A DNA stretch of 23,649 nucleotides from Chara braunii. Its lineage: Eukaryota > Streptophyta > Charophyceae > Charales > Characeae. Numbering within the stretch: the first letter of the stretch is position 1; each line of letters starts with the position of its first letter. Shown in pieces: positions 7,195 to 18,640 of the stretch. A program made the translations under genes and the position numbers. The DNA lies in contig BFEA01000849.1 of NCBI GenBank assembly GCA_003427395.1, positions 40,105-63,753 on the forward strand, read 5' to 3'. Below the pieces are notes generated by a model. That model had not been told where the DNA came from and ran no database searches. It saw only the letters and a program-made list of their open reading frames with translations.

Positions 7195-7983
7195 TCTCTC
7201 CCCCCCCCCCCCCCCCCCCCCTTCGAACTGTACTCCTCTGCTCCCGACCTGCGACTTCCCCCCGACTCGTACTCCCCTGATCCCGATCTGCGACATCCTA
7301 CCCCCCACTCTTTCCCTCCACGACCCTACTCACCAAGCCTCCTCAACTAGTACCTCTCCGCTCTCGATTTACGACATCCTCCCCTCCGCCGCTCCCGATT
7401 TACAACATCCTCCCCTCTGCCTCTCCCGATTTACGACATCCTCCTCTTTGCGACCTGTAGTGATCTTCTTTCGCCCTCCCACGCTTCCCATTGGTGACGA
7501 ACCCTCCCCGAATCACCTCTCGTTCTTCCCCTCCGCGACCTCACCCACCGTCCTCCCTCCCTCCCCCTCATCTCCCTCTCCCCCTTAACCCCCCCCAACC
7601 CATTACCACTTCTTGCCCTGTCGCCCTATACCTCCTCGCGCCCTCCCCCGCTCCCGACTGGGACGAACCCTCCCCAAATCGCCTCTTGCTCTTCCCCCTC
7701 GCGACCTCACCCACCAAGCTTGTAGTAATCGTCCCTCTATGACCCTACTCATCAAGCCTCCTCAACGCGTACCTCCCCGCTCCGGATTTACGACATCCTC
7801 CCCTCCACCAATTTATGACATCCTCCCCTGTACGACCTGCAGTGATCTTCTTTTGCCCTCCCCTGCTCCTCAAATCACCTCCCGCTCTTCCCCTCCGCAA
7901 CCTCACCCACCAAGTTATAGTGATCTTCTCTCTCGCCACTATCCCCCAGTCTCCCCGATCCTGATCTTCCCCTCGATAACCCT

Positions 7984-8050
<67 letters not shown>

Positions 8051-8160
8051 TTCTCCTCCCCAAACGCACATCTCTCTAACAACCCCCAACCCATCACTTA
8101 CTTCGCCTCGCCCCACCCCGATCTGTGATAACCCTCCAGCTCTTCCAACCCATCTGAACA
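6960..8160. repeat. C-rich tandem repeat region with long poly-C runs
   Basis: Several related units are interleaved. CATCTCCCTCTCCCCC starts at 6991 and 7569. An element of the form GACGAACCCTCC, AAATCGCCTC, CTCTTCC, CGACCTCACCCACCAAG occurs near 7078, 7497, 7663 and 7872. GATTTACGACATCCTCC recurs at 7366, 7397 and 7428 (31-bp period) and near 7784. GACCCTACTCA starts at 7322 and 7741. Uninterrupted C runs are 7162-7192 (31), 7200-7221 (22) and 7985-8050 (66). The long Pro-rich frames here come from composition. Confidence 0.85.
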
Positions 8161-8209
8161 ATCATCAGCGACACCCTTTCATCACTATCGAGTAAGAACC
8201 ACTGATCCC

Positions 8210-10198
8210 ATGAGCACATTTGTGACAATGAAAAACAAACGTGTGCGTAGAGATCTGACACACCCCAACACAGAAGGCAACATGGCAAATCTGAAAAATG
8301 AGGCAAGAAGAAGGAAAGGAAGAGGACGGCCACAAACAATTTGGTATCAGGGAGCCATGGGCTACTACTCGACTGATTGGCGGTCCCGGCGTGGGAAGGA
8401 AAGGATGGAGGTGGGGTTTGCGAAAGAGGCCTCCTCCTCCCAACCTCCCCTCACGGATCACACTGAAGACCTACGGTCTCAATCCCCCCCTTCTCCGACA
8501 GAGCTGCTAAAGGAGATGAAGGACCTACAGAAGGGGAAAGAAACCAAAAAGAGTCCCCCTCAGAGGTCTCCCCCTTCGTGGGCCGATAAACTCAAGAAAA
8601 TGTATACAGGCCAAACTTTGTCAGTCAAAAGAGATGGAGAAGGGGAGGGAGACCTGGAAATCCCACTGGATAATCTGATTACAACTTCGACCTTCTTTCT
8701 CACAAAATTCCTGCCCAACCCAGAAGACAGGATAATTAGTCAAGGGGGAAAAAAACACAGGGTACAAGTCCTCCCGAATGACATGATTAAGGAAAGGGAC
8801 GCAATATATACCCAACATGCAAGTACATGGCTTTTTACGATGACGACGCCTACAAATCTGCCAACGATAAGGTAGGGTGGATCAGGAAGCGACTCGCAAC
8901 CCTCAAAGGATCAGAAGAGGGTGCACAAGCCTTCTTCCTAAACCAACCTATCTCATCGACGATATTCACAGTAATCTCTATGTTGGATTCTGATAAACGA
9001 ATCATGGACACATGGCGTTCGAAGGTTCGAATTTTCCCCTGGTCCTCCCCAAAACAACAAAGGTCAGAGGAGAAGCGGGATCAACTTATGATGGACCACT
9101 ATTTTGTAGAGTTCCGCTACGTGCCCATAGAAATTCAAGGGGCTTTTGCACAGGAACTCGCTAAAAAATACGAGATTGTTGATTTCATTGACCCCCTTTC
9201 CCCCCACGTGGCTCCAAGGGACGATTATCTCATGATAGCCCTGGACCTACCCAGCAAACACATTTTTACCATTAACGATGTGATCCTCTTTCGTGTGGGA
9301 GGAAGGGACTTCATAATTCACACAACACATCAAACAAGGCCTTGGTGTTTTAAATGCTCGACATACGACCACCTCCTGTCGGAATTAGACTGCCCCCACC
9401 ATCCGACTAAAAAAATAAGGTCCACAGGATGCTTGCTACGCGACCCCTTCAAGGACACCTCGTGGAGAACTGTCGACGCAGGGCACGAAGGATAGGTTTA
9501 TGTGGATGAACCCCGAGAAAAAGGAGGGGTAAAAGGATGGGAATGGGAGAAAGGAGAAGCAACGAATTGGAATACAAAACCATCAGACCAATGGATCCCC
9601 CCTAAATCGGTGGAGGCGCACATGGACGAGACCGTCAACCTCACACATCCTCCCCCCTCCAAAGAAAAAAGTGCACTGACCCACAAACAGCAGAGCGGGT
9701 CAGAAGCAGTGGGGTCGGACAAAGCCCAGGCCTCAGGACTTCATCACCCCGTCAGACATGGGAGAGCTATGACAATCCCCAGCCCCAAAGAAGAAAGCAC
9801 ACTCCAACAAGTCGGGTAAAATACAGAACCAAAACAAACGAATTACCCCCGAAAAACTGGACAATCGATTTCAAACCCTAACAAGCACAACAGAAACAGG
9901 GGACAAACAGACAGTCGAGCAGCAATCAGGGGAATTGAGGCAGAATGAGCAAATAAGAGGGGCAGGGAAAGGCAAGGGACAAGAGAGGCCGGAGACCCCC
10001 GGTGGGAGCAATAGCGAACAAACAGACAAGGGGGGAGAGGGAGGGGGAGGGAGGGGAAAGAAAAGGGGCGTGACGGTACATGGGGGAGAGAAACAACTGG
10101 CCCAAGGGAAAGGGGCTGTACACATAAGCACCAACCGGGCGACCTGGCAAAACACCTCAGGGGAGATAACAGCATTGGACCTTCCTCAAGGGCCTTAG
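8210..10198 (+). pseudogene. ORF1/Gag-like retroelement protein, frameshifted
   Basis: The first frame (8210-8875) encodes a charged Ser/Pro/Lys-rich N-terminus with PSWADKLKKM near 8575, then DLEIPLDNL. The sense continues in another frame from about 8827 to 9492, so a frameshift lies between 8827 and 8875. This second block looks like the folded core and ends with a zinc knuckle, WCFKCSTYDH plus a further Cys (9346-9393), spaced CX2CX4HX6C where CCHC knuckles normally have HX4C. One stop (TAG, 9493-9495) follows, and the same frame runs on to 9819. A last hydrophilic Gly/Lys-rich frame covers 9935-10198. The layout resembles plant LINE ORF1 proteins of the DUF4283/zinc-knuckle kind, which coat element RNA; a Gag from another retroelement is the alternative. 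No reverse transcriptase follows, so the copy is incomplete and broken. Confidence 0.55.
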
Positions 10199-12214
10199 GC
10201 CCCGGAAGAACCCCCGCCCCAAAACGGACCTTTCTCACCGGTTCAAAAATCATTTGCAAAGCAACTTGTCATCTAAGAAGATTAGAAATGTGTGGAGACG
10301 GGCGTGTCCATGCCTAATCTTAGGTCGGCAGTAGGTTGAAATGAATGACTTTGGCGACGCATCTCATCAAGTCAAAACTAAGGCAGTCCGACTACCTTGT
10401 CGGCTACATCGAGATTATTGCCAAAGTCAACTTCTTGTTGGCGGTTGTATGATTTTTTTTTATGGAGTTTGACCCGAGGTGGTCGGGTTTTATTTTAAAC
10501 TTGTGTTATTGGATGTATCGTATGATGATTTGAATTCATTCGGTTATCATTTCAGATTGGATATACCCTACTATTGGGTACGGTCGATTATGTTTTATAT
10601 AATTATGAGTGGTTGTTATAGCTTTCTTTTGACTGTATGTCTAAGAGACTAGGATTAATGTTGGGTTTCATGCTTGGTTGAGACCATCCTAGTTGACTGG
10701 CGTCCGCTTCGTACTTAGGAGATCAACGCCCTAAGGAACAAACGACGCTTGGGTCCGCTTGGCGTTTAACTGCGCGTACCTATACTACAACGAGCGAGCA
10801 AACACCCTCGGTTGACCTACCTCTGCCATTGCATTTAAAAGTCTTCGCGTGTGGGCAGTAACTCGGTAGGAATACGACCCTGAGGGTGGTGACAACCCCT
10901 TAGGGAAGGTAAGTTGTGCCCCGCGGGAACCTATCCTGTCGTAGGAGACCGCAGGAAGTACAACTGACGCACCCGACTAGCGCAGCGAAGGGACGGCGAG
11001 ACCGCGTCCACCTTGGCGGTTCGCACTGTTATTTTGCATCGTTCCCGAGTTGTCTCTGATTTTATTTCGTTTAATTCTTGTGTGACATGGACGGAAGGGC
11101 TCTTGCCTTTGCGAGAAAGGTGGGAACCGATGCGCTCGACAACGGATTACAACATTTTGCACAGACTGGGTAGGAGGGGAGAGAGAAGGATGAATAACAA
11201 AAGTGGAATGGAGTGGAGACAGGGAGAGGGACAACGGGATTTGAAAAAAATGAGAGACTACCATCTGGTCTTCAAAAACTCGACAAACATAGAACCCTCG
11301 TTCCCACTACGCCCTCCCTCGGACTTCCTAGACCACTTCCCACCTCATGCCCTTTCCATGGCAAAAATTTTGTCATGAGTGTTAAAATACTTAACCCTGT
11401 TTTTTTTACATCCACATATATCTGTATACACACATACATATACATAGCTATGCACAATTATGTACACCTATATATGCCCACATATGGAGCTCATCCCTGG
11501 AGCCCCTTAGGGAGGACTTCGCTAATGTACATATCTGTTATTTATTTGCTGCTCAGTTAACCCTTTTTTTTTTTCATTTTTTTTTTTTCTTTCACCTGGG
11601 GTAGGCAATGTCGACAGTCTAAGTATTCTGAGTAATCTGTGTCTTTCATGTATAATGGGACGCTGGACCCAGTTTCCAGCAGGTGTTGCTCCCCACCAAT
11701 AGAACAGAGACTTGTTGTAAAAAAAGAAAAAAAAAGGTAAGTGGTTTTATTTTGTTTTGTTTTTATTTTTGTTCCTTCCTCAGGGTTTAATGAGTTGGGA
11801 AATGGATGAATTGTAGTAGAGGGGCAGAAAATGACCCTCAACGTGGCCATGTAGATGGCTAGGGGTGTGTGTGTCTGTGTGCATAGAACTGTGACATTGG
11901 GTTGCTCGCGGAGCAACCAGGGAATGACAAAAAACAACTATTCCATGACGCACGCAAACAGGAAAAAGACCCAAGTGCATTGAGTTTTGAATAGTCCTAA
12001 CCCTTTCAGGAGTACTCCGTATTTTGTGGCCTTTAGATATTATCTCAGATCTAGGGCTCAGATTCTACCTACGACTTTTAGCTTTGGGTAGAAGTAAGGC
12101 CACCACCTTTCCAAATTACTATAAAAAGAAGCAACTCCCCTCAGTTGCCTCACATTGTGATGAGGTGCTGCTCACACTCATTCAGTTCAGTGTTGGCCAG
12201 TTATTACTTAATTG
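10199..12214. other. No recognisable gene
   Basis: This 2-kb stretch could hold a 3' UTR or an LTR, but I could not define ends. A TATA-like TTTATATAATTA lies at about 10594. An open frame at 11013-11378 (121 codons) has no recognised motif. AT/AC-rich sequence occupies 11400-11490. T-runs lie at about 11563-11590, and an A-rich patch at 11718-11737. Confidence 0.5.
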
Positions 12215-14528
12215 TTGAGGGAGTGGAGGCATAAGCTACTGGAGGAGTTGGAGGTCTGCAAGAAGTTGAGGGAGTTAAGGGAGGAGAACTGTTGGAGGTC
12301 GACTAGTGAAGTTCGTGGTCTGCAGGGAGGTTGGAGGTAAACCTTACTTACAACACTCGTACAAGCAATGGGCTAAGGAAGGCTGAACTTATTGCCTTAC
12401 GTAGATCACCTAAAGAACAAAAGGATTTGTATAAGTATCAACTGGAAGAACTGATTGAACTGAACAACGTAGTAAAAACGATTAACCAAGAAAAAAGTCT
12501 ACAGATCGTGCGGGGCCTCTTGGCGAACCCCGTGTGAATGTAACTATGAAGAAACCCTTTCATACTACCATTAATAAGTTGAAGATTGAAGGTGTTGTAA
12601 AATAATGAATTTTGGGCAATATCCGACGTGTTGCACTTGTTGAACTGTGTGCGAAAAACTGAGTTTGTCTGGCTAAAAGCTAAGTCAGACGGGGACCGCC
12701 TGCACACTTAGAAAATCTTTGTACAAAGTTGTAGCTTTGATAGCACGTATGCAGATCTTGACCTGCCCATAATAAATGGGTATGTTGTGGTAAAATTGAG
12801 TGAAACAGTCGAAGTGAAGTAGGAAAAGATGGTATGAACCGGGCATGTAATGAGGCACTGAGAGACCTACATGAAATGGGTCTGGTGAATACGCCAATAA
12901 GGGTTGACGAAGCAATAGTCAGAAAACAAGGCTAGAAGATGCAGGCCGATGGGGTAATGAATGACTATGTTTTGGGTGTGAAACAAACGTTTGCATGCCT
13001 TATCCTAACTCCCTTAGATCATAACATAAGTACGATCTGTATCGAGTGCCTAATCAAATATAGAGATGGGCTAAATAAAATGTCTTTGTAGACAAAAATT
13101 ATGAGACAGTGAGCGACGACAAGTGCAGTGTGCTCGTAAAAATGGATAACGAATACAAGAATGAGGGGTTGCTTGAGACGACGAGGTGGGATAAACTTGG
13201 GGTGTTGCAACACGCCTACATAATGGCCAAGGAAAATGGGGAAAAAAAAAGACCCATTATCCCTTCTTTTTCCAGCCTTTTCGATCTGCCTCAGGAGTCT
13301 TATCATTGGTATTGAATGAACTTGTTAAAAGGGTGAATGTCCCCTAAAAACATGATGGATTTGAAGACGAAAATCAATAAAGTAAATACTAAATGTGGTA
13401 CATGTGAGACACCTAACAACGGAATTGTAACATGAATATGTGATGTAAAGAAGATATTCATACAGTCACCACATGAGGAAATTTTGTCATGCTGTCGAAT
13501 GAATGGTGAATATCTTTTGTCAAAAAAACAATAAAATGGATCATGTTTAATGTGCGAAAGAGACTGACAAACTTTGGTAAATCCCATGAGGAGGCAGCGT
13601 GAAAGCCGATAGAAGAAACTAATCACATTAACAAACTTGCAATTAAATGATATCTTCTTTTTGGTCTCCGATGAGATTTTACGACAGAAAAAGGGTATCC
13701 CAATGAGAGGTAGGGCCAACCCTCCATTGGCATGTGTAATGTGCATGATGGTTGAATTTAGGTTTTTGAAGTCCCTTGGGGCTGATGCGAGGTTGATTCA
13801 CGGAAAGAGATGACATACTTTGATTTACATTTTTTAAAAGAAGCGGCCTAACTACGAACGAGAAGGTGGATAACTTGTTGGACCAAGTAATATCCTGTTA
13901 CCATATGGTTTGGTTTTGAAAAGGACCGATCAGGGACTCGATGTGTTATATTTCCTAAAAAATAGGTTAGTTGTATCCGAAGCATCGATAAAGGTGTTGA
14001 TGGTTCATAAATTTAAAAATGTTGGGACAATTTGGTTTGTTGGGCCTGTGAGGTTGAGGACGTACAAAGTCTTTGGGTCATATGACCTGAAAACAGTGAA
14101 GTTTGTCACCAAGTCCAAAACAATTTTGCGAATCTCCCAGAACTGCAATGACGACGACGCAATCTGATGTGTCATCCTCACGTTGGTTGAGGAACAAGAC
14201 AAGCTGGGATACCCCGGAAAGTGGTTTGTAATGGTCTAAAATGGATGCGACGAAGGAAAAAAGACCCCTATGGGACAAGTTAGAAAATGTGATTTGTTGT
14301 TTGTACGGCGGAGCACCAAGTGACACAGGACATAGGCTCGGTCTTGGCATCCGAAGACAACAAACAACATGCAGGTTATGTCCCCTACATAGTGTTTGCC
14401 AGGTAAGCGGCGGTTGGACATGGTCTCCGCAACATGGAAAAGGCATCGACTTCAGTTTGAATGCAAAAAAATGTGGTGAAAAAGTCATCGAGGGGTACAC
14501 TTGCATTGATTTAAATTGTAGGGTATAA
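12215..14528 (+). pseudogene. Penelope-like reverse transcriptase, decayed 3' half
   Basis: Blocks of one protein can be followed through all three plus frames. A Leu/Glu-rich coiled coil (12215-12337) comes first. LYKYQLEELIELNN (about 12427-12468) matches the PLE copy at 18970. ADLDLPIINGYVVVKL (12751-12798) precedes LTPLDHN (13005-13025). Next are a block with RWDKLGVL and RPIIPSF (13109-13312) and an RT motif A-like CDVKKIF with its Asp at 13442. QKKGIPM and PPLACVMC with FLKSLGAD (13685-13790) form the RT motif B region. DDIL (13809-13820) is the catalytic DD, with the residues before it deleted. LKRTDQGLDVLYFL and LGYPGKW (13913-14217) and a last block (14241-14528) complete it. The order and motifs fit a Penelope-like RT. 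Many stops and frameshifts show it is dead. Relative to the other copy, 28 bases are missing after 12526. Confidence 0.75.
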
Positions 14529-14571
14529 ATTATAAGCGCGACAAAAGCAAATTAGTACAAAAGAGACCGCA

Positions 14572-14589
14572 TCAGGGAATTACCCCTGA
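14572..14589. repeat. Short hairpin after the PLE relic
   Basis: TCAGGG and CCCTGA pair around a 6-nt loop. A terminal structure of the element is possible but unproven. Confidence 0.4.
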
Positions 14590-15281
14590 GTTTGTGGGTC
14601 TTTACCTTTAAATGTTTTTTCGAGGGTAACAACGGGAGCGTCGCGCGATGCAGACTCGCGAGTAGGATACAAAACGTAGTATTTAAAAAGTATAGTGAGT
14701 ACGAAGAATGCCTCAATCAGAGCGGTGTTGTGAGCGGAAGGGTTGAGTTCCCGAAGCAGTGTGAGCTTTGAGAGGAGGGAGGAGGATGATAACGAGAGGA
14801 TAGTAACACTCACATCATCTTCTTCATGATGTTTTCCATTATGTTATAATCCTATTTTTCTCAAAGACCACAACCTTAGTTTCGACCTTGCTGTGGGAAC
14901 GAAACTAAGATGTCGTTCTCACCCTCGAGATCCAGTCTCACTCGCTTGATTTCGTGCTCTCATTGGTTGTACTTCATGTACTTTTGTACTTCATATACAT
15001 TATTTATTCCTATTTATCTTATTTACTTCGTTTACTGCTTGTACTTCATATGTGATTCTCGAGTTAATCAAGGGTATGAGAATACATTGTGTTTTCCTGT
15101 GGGTGTCTGCTCATCATAGATCGTGCAAATACATTTTTTTACAGCGGCCAGTGACATAATATGATCCGTGCGCATGCACGTTGATTAAAGTAATCAATTA
15201 ACAATTTTTTTCATTAGTTGTGTCGCGCACCACGAATGGAGAGAAGGTTAACAACAGTCGTATTTTTCATCACCACTTCAC
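14590..15281. other. No gene seen
   Basis: Apart from the hairpin at 14875-14909, no repeat or coding signal is recognised. A small frame at 14910-15119 encodes a Tyr/Phe-rich peptide without recognisable features. Confidence 0.45.
14875..14909. repeat. Perfect 10-bp inverted repeat
   Basis: CTTAGTTTCG (14875-14884) and CGAAACTAAG (14900-14909) are exact complements around a 15-nt loop. The CGAAAC recalls the hammerhead core, but no CTGATGA lies nearby, so it is not called a ribozyme. Confidence 0.75.
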
Positions 15282-15486
15282 GACCACGAAAACCACCCTT
15301 CACCTCTTGAGGATGCAGTCTGCCTAAACAGGTGGTTTTCAGGGTCTTTGGACCTTTCACCACTTCAGGACCATTCAGGTATGAAAATCCTGAATGGTGC
15401 TGAAGTGGTGAAAGCTCCGAAGACCCTGAAAACCATCTGTTTAGGCAGACAACATCCTCAAGTGGTGAAGGGTGGTTTTCATGGTC
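15282..15486. repeat. 98-bp inverted repeat, hairpin-forming
   Basis: The left arm (15282-15379) and right arm (15389-15486) are inverted copies with 8 mismatches in 98 bases, no gaps, and a 9-nt loop (15380-15388). The centre reads ACCATTCAGG, loop, CCTGAATGGT. A transcript from either strand would fold into a long near-perfect hairpin. Such structures occur in foldback transposons, in inverted duplications that feed small RNAs, and in young MIRNA loci. There is no flanking gene to suggest a target. Confidence 0.92.
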
Positions 15487-15700
15487 TTCGAACCTTTCAC
15501 CACTTCAGGACCATTCAGGATTTTCAGACTGCCAAAAACTCTCACTTGACCACTTCAGGACACCCTTCACCACTTTAGGATGCAGCCTGCCTAAACAAGT
15601 GGTTTTCAGGGTCTTCGGACCTTTCACCACTTCAGGACGATTCAGGATTTTCAGACTGCCAAAAAATCTCACTTCAAAATTTTCATTCCAGAATTTTCAG
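15470..15700 (+). repeat. Direct copies of the hairpin arm
   Basis: A partial copy runs from GGTGGTTTTCATGGTCTTCG (15471) through CCTTTCACCACTTCAGGACC to GATTTTCAGACTGCCAAAAA. A fuller copy begins at CACCCTTCACCAC (15551), passes CTGCCTAAACAAGTGGTTTT and ends with the same CAGACTGCCAAAAAATCTCA. Both have the orientation of the left arm, so the locus is an inverted repeat plus tandem copies of one unit. Confidence 0.85.
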
Positions 15701-16708
15701 CTACCCGATAACCGCTTGTGCACGAATGCATCTTTCAGGTCTCACCACCTGTATGACGTATTGATTTCCGCCTGTATTGCACGATTAAGCGCGAATATGT
15801 TCGTGGCGAATGCATGTAAATGCATTTCAACTCTGTTGTGATTCACTTCCGAGTCTTGAGCACGCTACCGAGGTGACATGCTCCACCTGAAGGGATTATG
15901 CCCGAAGGGATTATGCCCGAAGGGAGTTAATCAGCAGAGGAGTGGTAAAGGTACACACAGTGGCAAGCTGCAGAGAATGTCGGATCACGCTGCGAGTAAC
16001 TCTGAATCGGGGTGATCGTATGGGGCATCATGACAAGAACAACAACAATATTGACTGTAGTCACGTCTGAAGACCGTGTGAACTTGGTGGAGTTCGTAGT
16101 TGGATTCAGGATTGGCTGTGTGACCTCAATCCTGATTCTTGGTCGCATGTGCAGGCGAGGGTGTTACAAGTCCGGTAACCGCCGTGACAAGTAGTCGATT
16201 TGTGGTCGTTTCCAGATAGATGTAAGCAGCATCAACGATTATGGACCGAATCAGCAAACGAGTATGAATGCACCTCAATATCCAAACGTGGACCCTGCAC
16301 CGGTGAACTCGAGAGATGGTTAACGGGAGGGATAAATATTCGTTGTTTTCGTTGACAACTTCGATGTGAATTCATCGAAATTTTAAAAAAGGAATGATAC
16401 GGGTCCATAGTGCAAACGTCAAAAAAAGAAACAGATCAAAGAAAACGAAAAAAAGAACAAAACCCTAACACAAAAACACTATTTGAGTTAAAATGAAGTG
16501 TCCAACAAATTCAACGAAGTGCCAACTTTTTTATTATTGATTCAAACACATCAAAACTAGATACATGACGTACCCTAAAGCACATATATGCCATTAAAAA
16601 AAAAAACAAGGAAAAAAGCAAACAATCAGCACAATGTGACAGTTTCGATGCAAAATTCGCCAAAAATAACACCCCTGGTTACATGTGTCGGCGGGGGTCA
16701 TATCATTT
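15701..16708. other. No gene seen
   Basis: A 16-bp phrase, CGAAGGGATTATGCCC, is tandemly repeated at about 15888-15925. The stretch 16380-16620 is A-rich. It may contain the 5' end of the PLE that follows, but no promoter or terminal repeat could be identified. Confidence 0.45.
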
Positions 16709-18086
16709 AGTATCACGCAGCCGCAGCCTTATACGAACCAGTACAGTGGAGGACAAGTGTCATCAATTGCACGGGTGATGTAGCCTCCGACCATACCGGC
16801 TCTCAGAGCGTACAAATACCAAGTTCCACCGCAAGGACAGTGGGGCATACAGGTGTGTGCACCGACCGACCAATGGCCGATGAACGGCTAGTGGGGCATG
16901 CCACATATGATATCTCCAAATATCACAGCTGTACCTAACGCTCCTAATCCTCCTCCTCCTCATCCACCTCCTTCTCCCCCTCGCCCTCCTCCACCTCCAC
17001 AATTTGGGAATCAACACGGGCATACCTCGCATGGTGGTAACTCGATTGACGGAGGTAAGGGACAGTCAGCAAATGTCTTCCCAGGGGTGGAGAACCGGGC
17101 ATATTTTACCAAAGAATATATGGATATTCTTGAGGGGATAAAGACGAACAAGGCACTGAAAGATGCGAAGAAGAAGATCCCTGTGCCACACAAATGTGGT
17201 GTGAAGATTGTGGAACTACCTGAATAGAGCAACCGATCAAAGTTTCGAATGTATGATAACAATGAGGAGATGAAGGCGTGGGTTACCTCGACGTTGGGAG
17301 ATTCTCTTAAGCTTATTATGAAGAAATTGGACGCAGTGGACCAGAAGACGAAGATCACTGTAGAGGAGAAAGTAGAACTATAACGACTTCGAAAGGAGGA
17401 GAGAAGGATAACAAGGATGCATCGAGTAGTGAGAAGTGAAAAAGAGTGGGGGTGTGTACACCCCTTGAAAACTCTCCCTCGACTGCAGGAGTAAAAACCC
17501 GTTCCCGCGATAGCTCTAAGACGCGGTCGAAGAGGATTGACATCTCATCCAATGATGACGAGGTGAGTGGTGTAAAGCGAAATTTGGAGTCGAGATGGGG
17601 AAGAAGGGCGAATTATCTGACATCAAGCGTATGCTTGAAGCACTTGTGCAAGGCATCGACGATGCAAAGGGTAAGGCGAAAGTCATCGAACCAAGCTCGG
17701 TAAAATCCGAAGTGGCAGATGACACAAAGGATGTTGATGTTGCACAGAGATGTGCACAGCAGCACGCCCAAAACACACTAGATGTTGAAGACGACGAGGA
17801 AGACGAAGGCGGCCTTGCAGCATATATGAAGTTGTGATTAGAGTACTATAGCTCGCTACATTGCACTCAAGTGTAAGAGCTGTGTAGGGAGAAAAACATC
17901 CAATACTTTCGGAAACAAATAAGCACCTAGGAGCTTGCCAGGCTTGACTTGTAGGAGTTTGCAGATGTGCTGAAGGACGATTCCTCTACGAAGCAAGGTG
18001 AAACATCCACTCAACTCGCGGCCCATGATGTCGAGCCCTCTGAGAAGTCGTCCGGATCCAATGCCAAAGTTGTAAGGGGAAACTGA
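16709..18086 (+). pseudogene. Gag-like N-terminal region of a Penelope-like element
   Basis: The first frame (16709-17383) encodes a Gln/Tyr/Pro-rich start with QGQWGIQ- and WPMNG-like phrases, a polyproline stretch (about 16934-17002) and FPGVENRAYFTKEYMDIL (17079-17132). It then gives a Lys-rich helical part, KLIMKKLDAVDQKTK. A frame change follows, giving a Ser/Arg-rich linker with KTRSRDSSKTRSKRIDISS (about 17494-17550). A second change near 17590 gives ELSDIKRMLEALVQGI, an acidic stretch DDEEDEGGLAAYMKL, and YYSSLH through ELARLDL beyond several stops. Stops in frame include 16781, 16889, 17225, 17381, 17437, 17835, 17874, 17928 and 17952. No known domain is certain. 'Gag-like' refers to the position and low-complexity, nucleic-acid-binding look. 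Confidence 0.55.
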
Positions 18087-18189
18087 GATTCAATAGCCTG
18101 CGATCGCTGAGAAGGGCGACCAACCAGATAGCTCAGTTAAAACTTCATGTAGACGGTCAGATGCACCAACTATTAGAACACATACATAT

Positions 18190-18640
18190 GATGTTCATTC
18201 TACTTGCCTGTCTTGAGGGTGATATCGTGTGGGGCAAAGCCTATATACGATTCTGGTTGCGGATGCAGCGCAGTAACTGAGACCGTATCTTCCATGCTAA
18301 TAATTGTGTGTATGTCCTCATGTCTATCTCACATAAGTTGATCTACGTGGGAAAAATAGGGAGGGCGTTATAGGAAAGATGGGTTGAGCATCAACGCTCA
18401 GTAAATGAGGATAGTAAGCAAAAGATTAATAGTTGGCTTCAAAAGTTTGGGGTGAACTATTATGTATCGATTCCAATATGGTTAAGAGAAAAACCGACTA
18501 TGTAATGCATGAAACTGAGTGTTATTAAAAGTCAAAGTCCTTGCTTGAACCACCGTGGACAGACTAAACACAAAAAAAGAGAAGATCCCGGGGAAAGAAA
18601 AATCGGAATGACAATTTTTCACTCGCCCCCGTGTACATGA
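18190..18640 (+). pseudogene. GIY-YIG-like endonuclease domain of the PLE
   Basis: The frame through 18302-18640 reads NCVYVLMS, then LIYVGKIGRAL, a stop (TAG, 18371), ERWVEHQRS and WLQKFGVNYYV. This fits the GIY-YIG fold: the Tyr of VYV (18311), YVG (18344-18352) in the YIG position, and the Arg and His of the following helix. The family cuts DNA to prime reverse transcription in Penelope-like elements. An aromatic-rich upstream part with RFWLRMQRSN precedes a TGA at 18278. A TAA at 18503 also interrupts it. In canonical PLEs this domain follows the RT. Here it lies upstream, as in the Naiad/Chlamys group described from the green lineage and protists. Confidence 0.68.

Noticed and set aside
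7613-8128. Proline-rich 171-codon frame
   Set aside because: It crosses the 66-base poly-C run; the polyproline is a product of composition.
10260-11010. Solo LTR
   Set aside because: A TATA-like motif is present, but no matching second copy, TG/CA ends or target duplication could be identified.
14875-14909. CGAAAC-containing hairpin as a hammerhead
   Set aside because: There is no CTGATGA core, and the GAAAC is fully paired in the stem.
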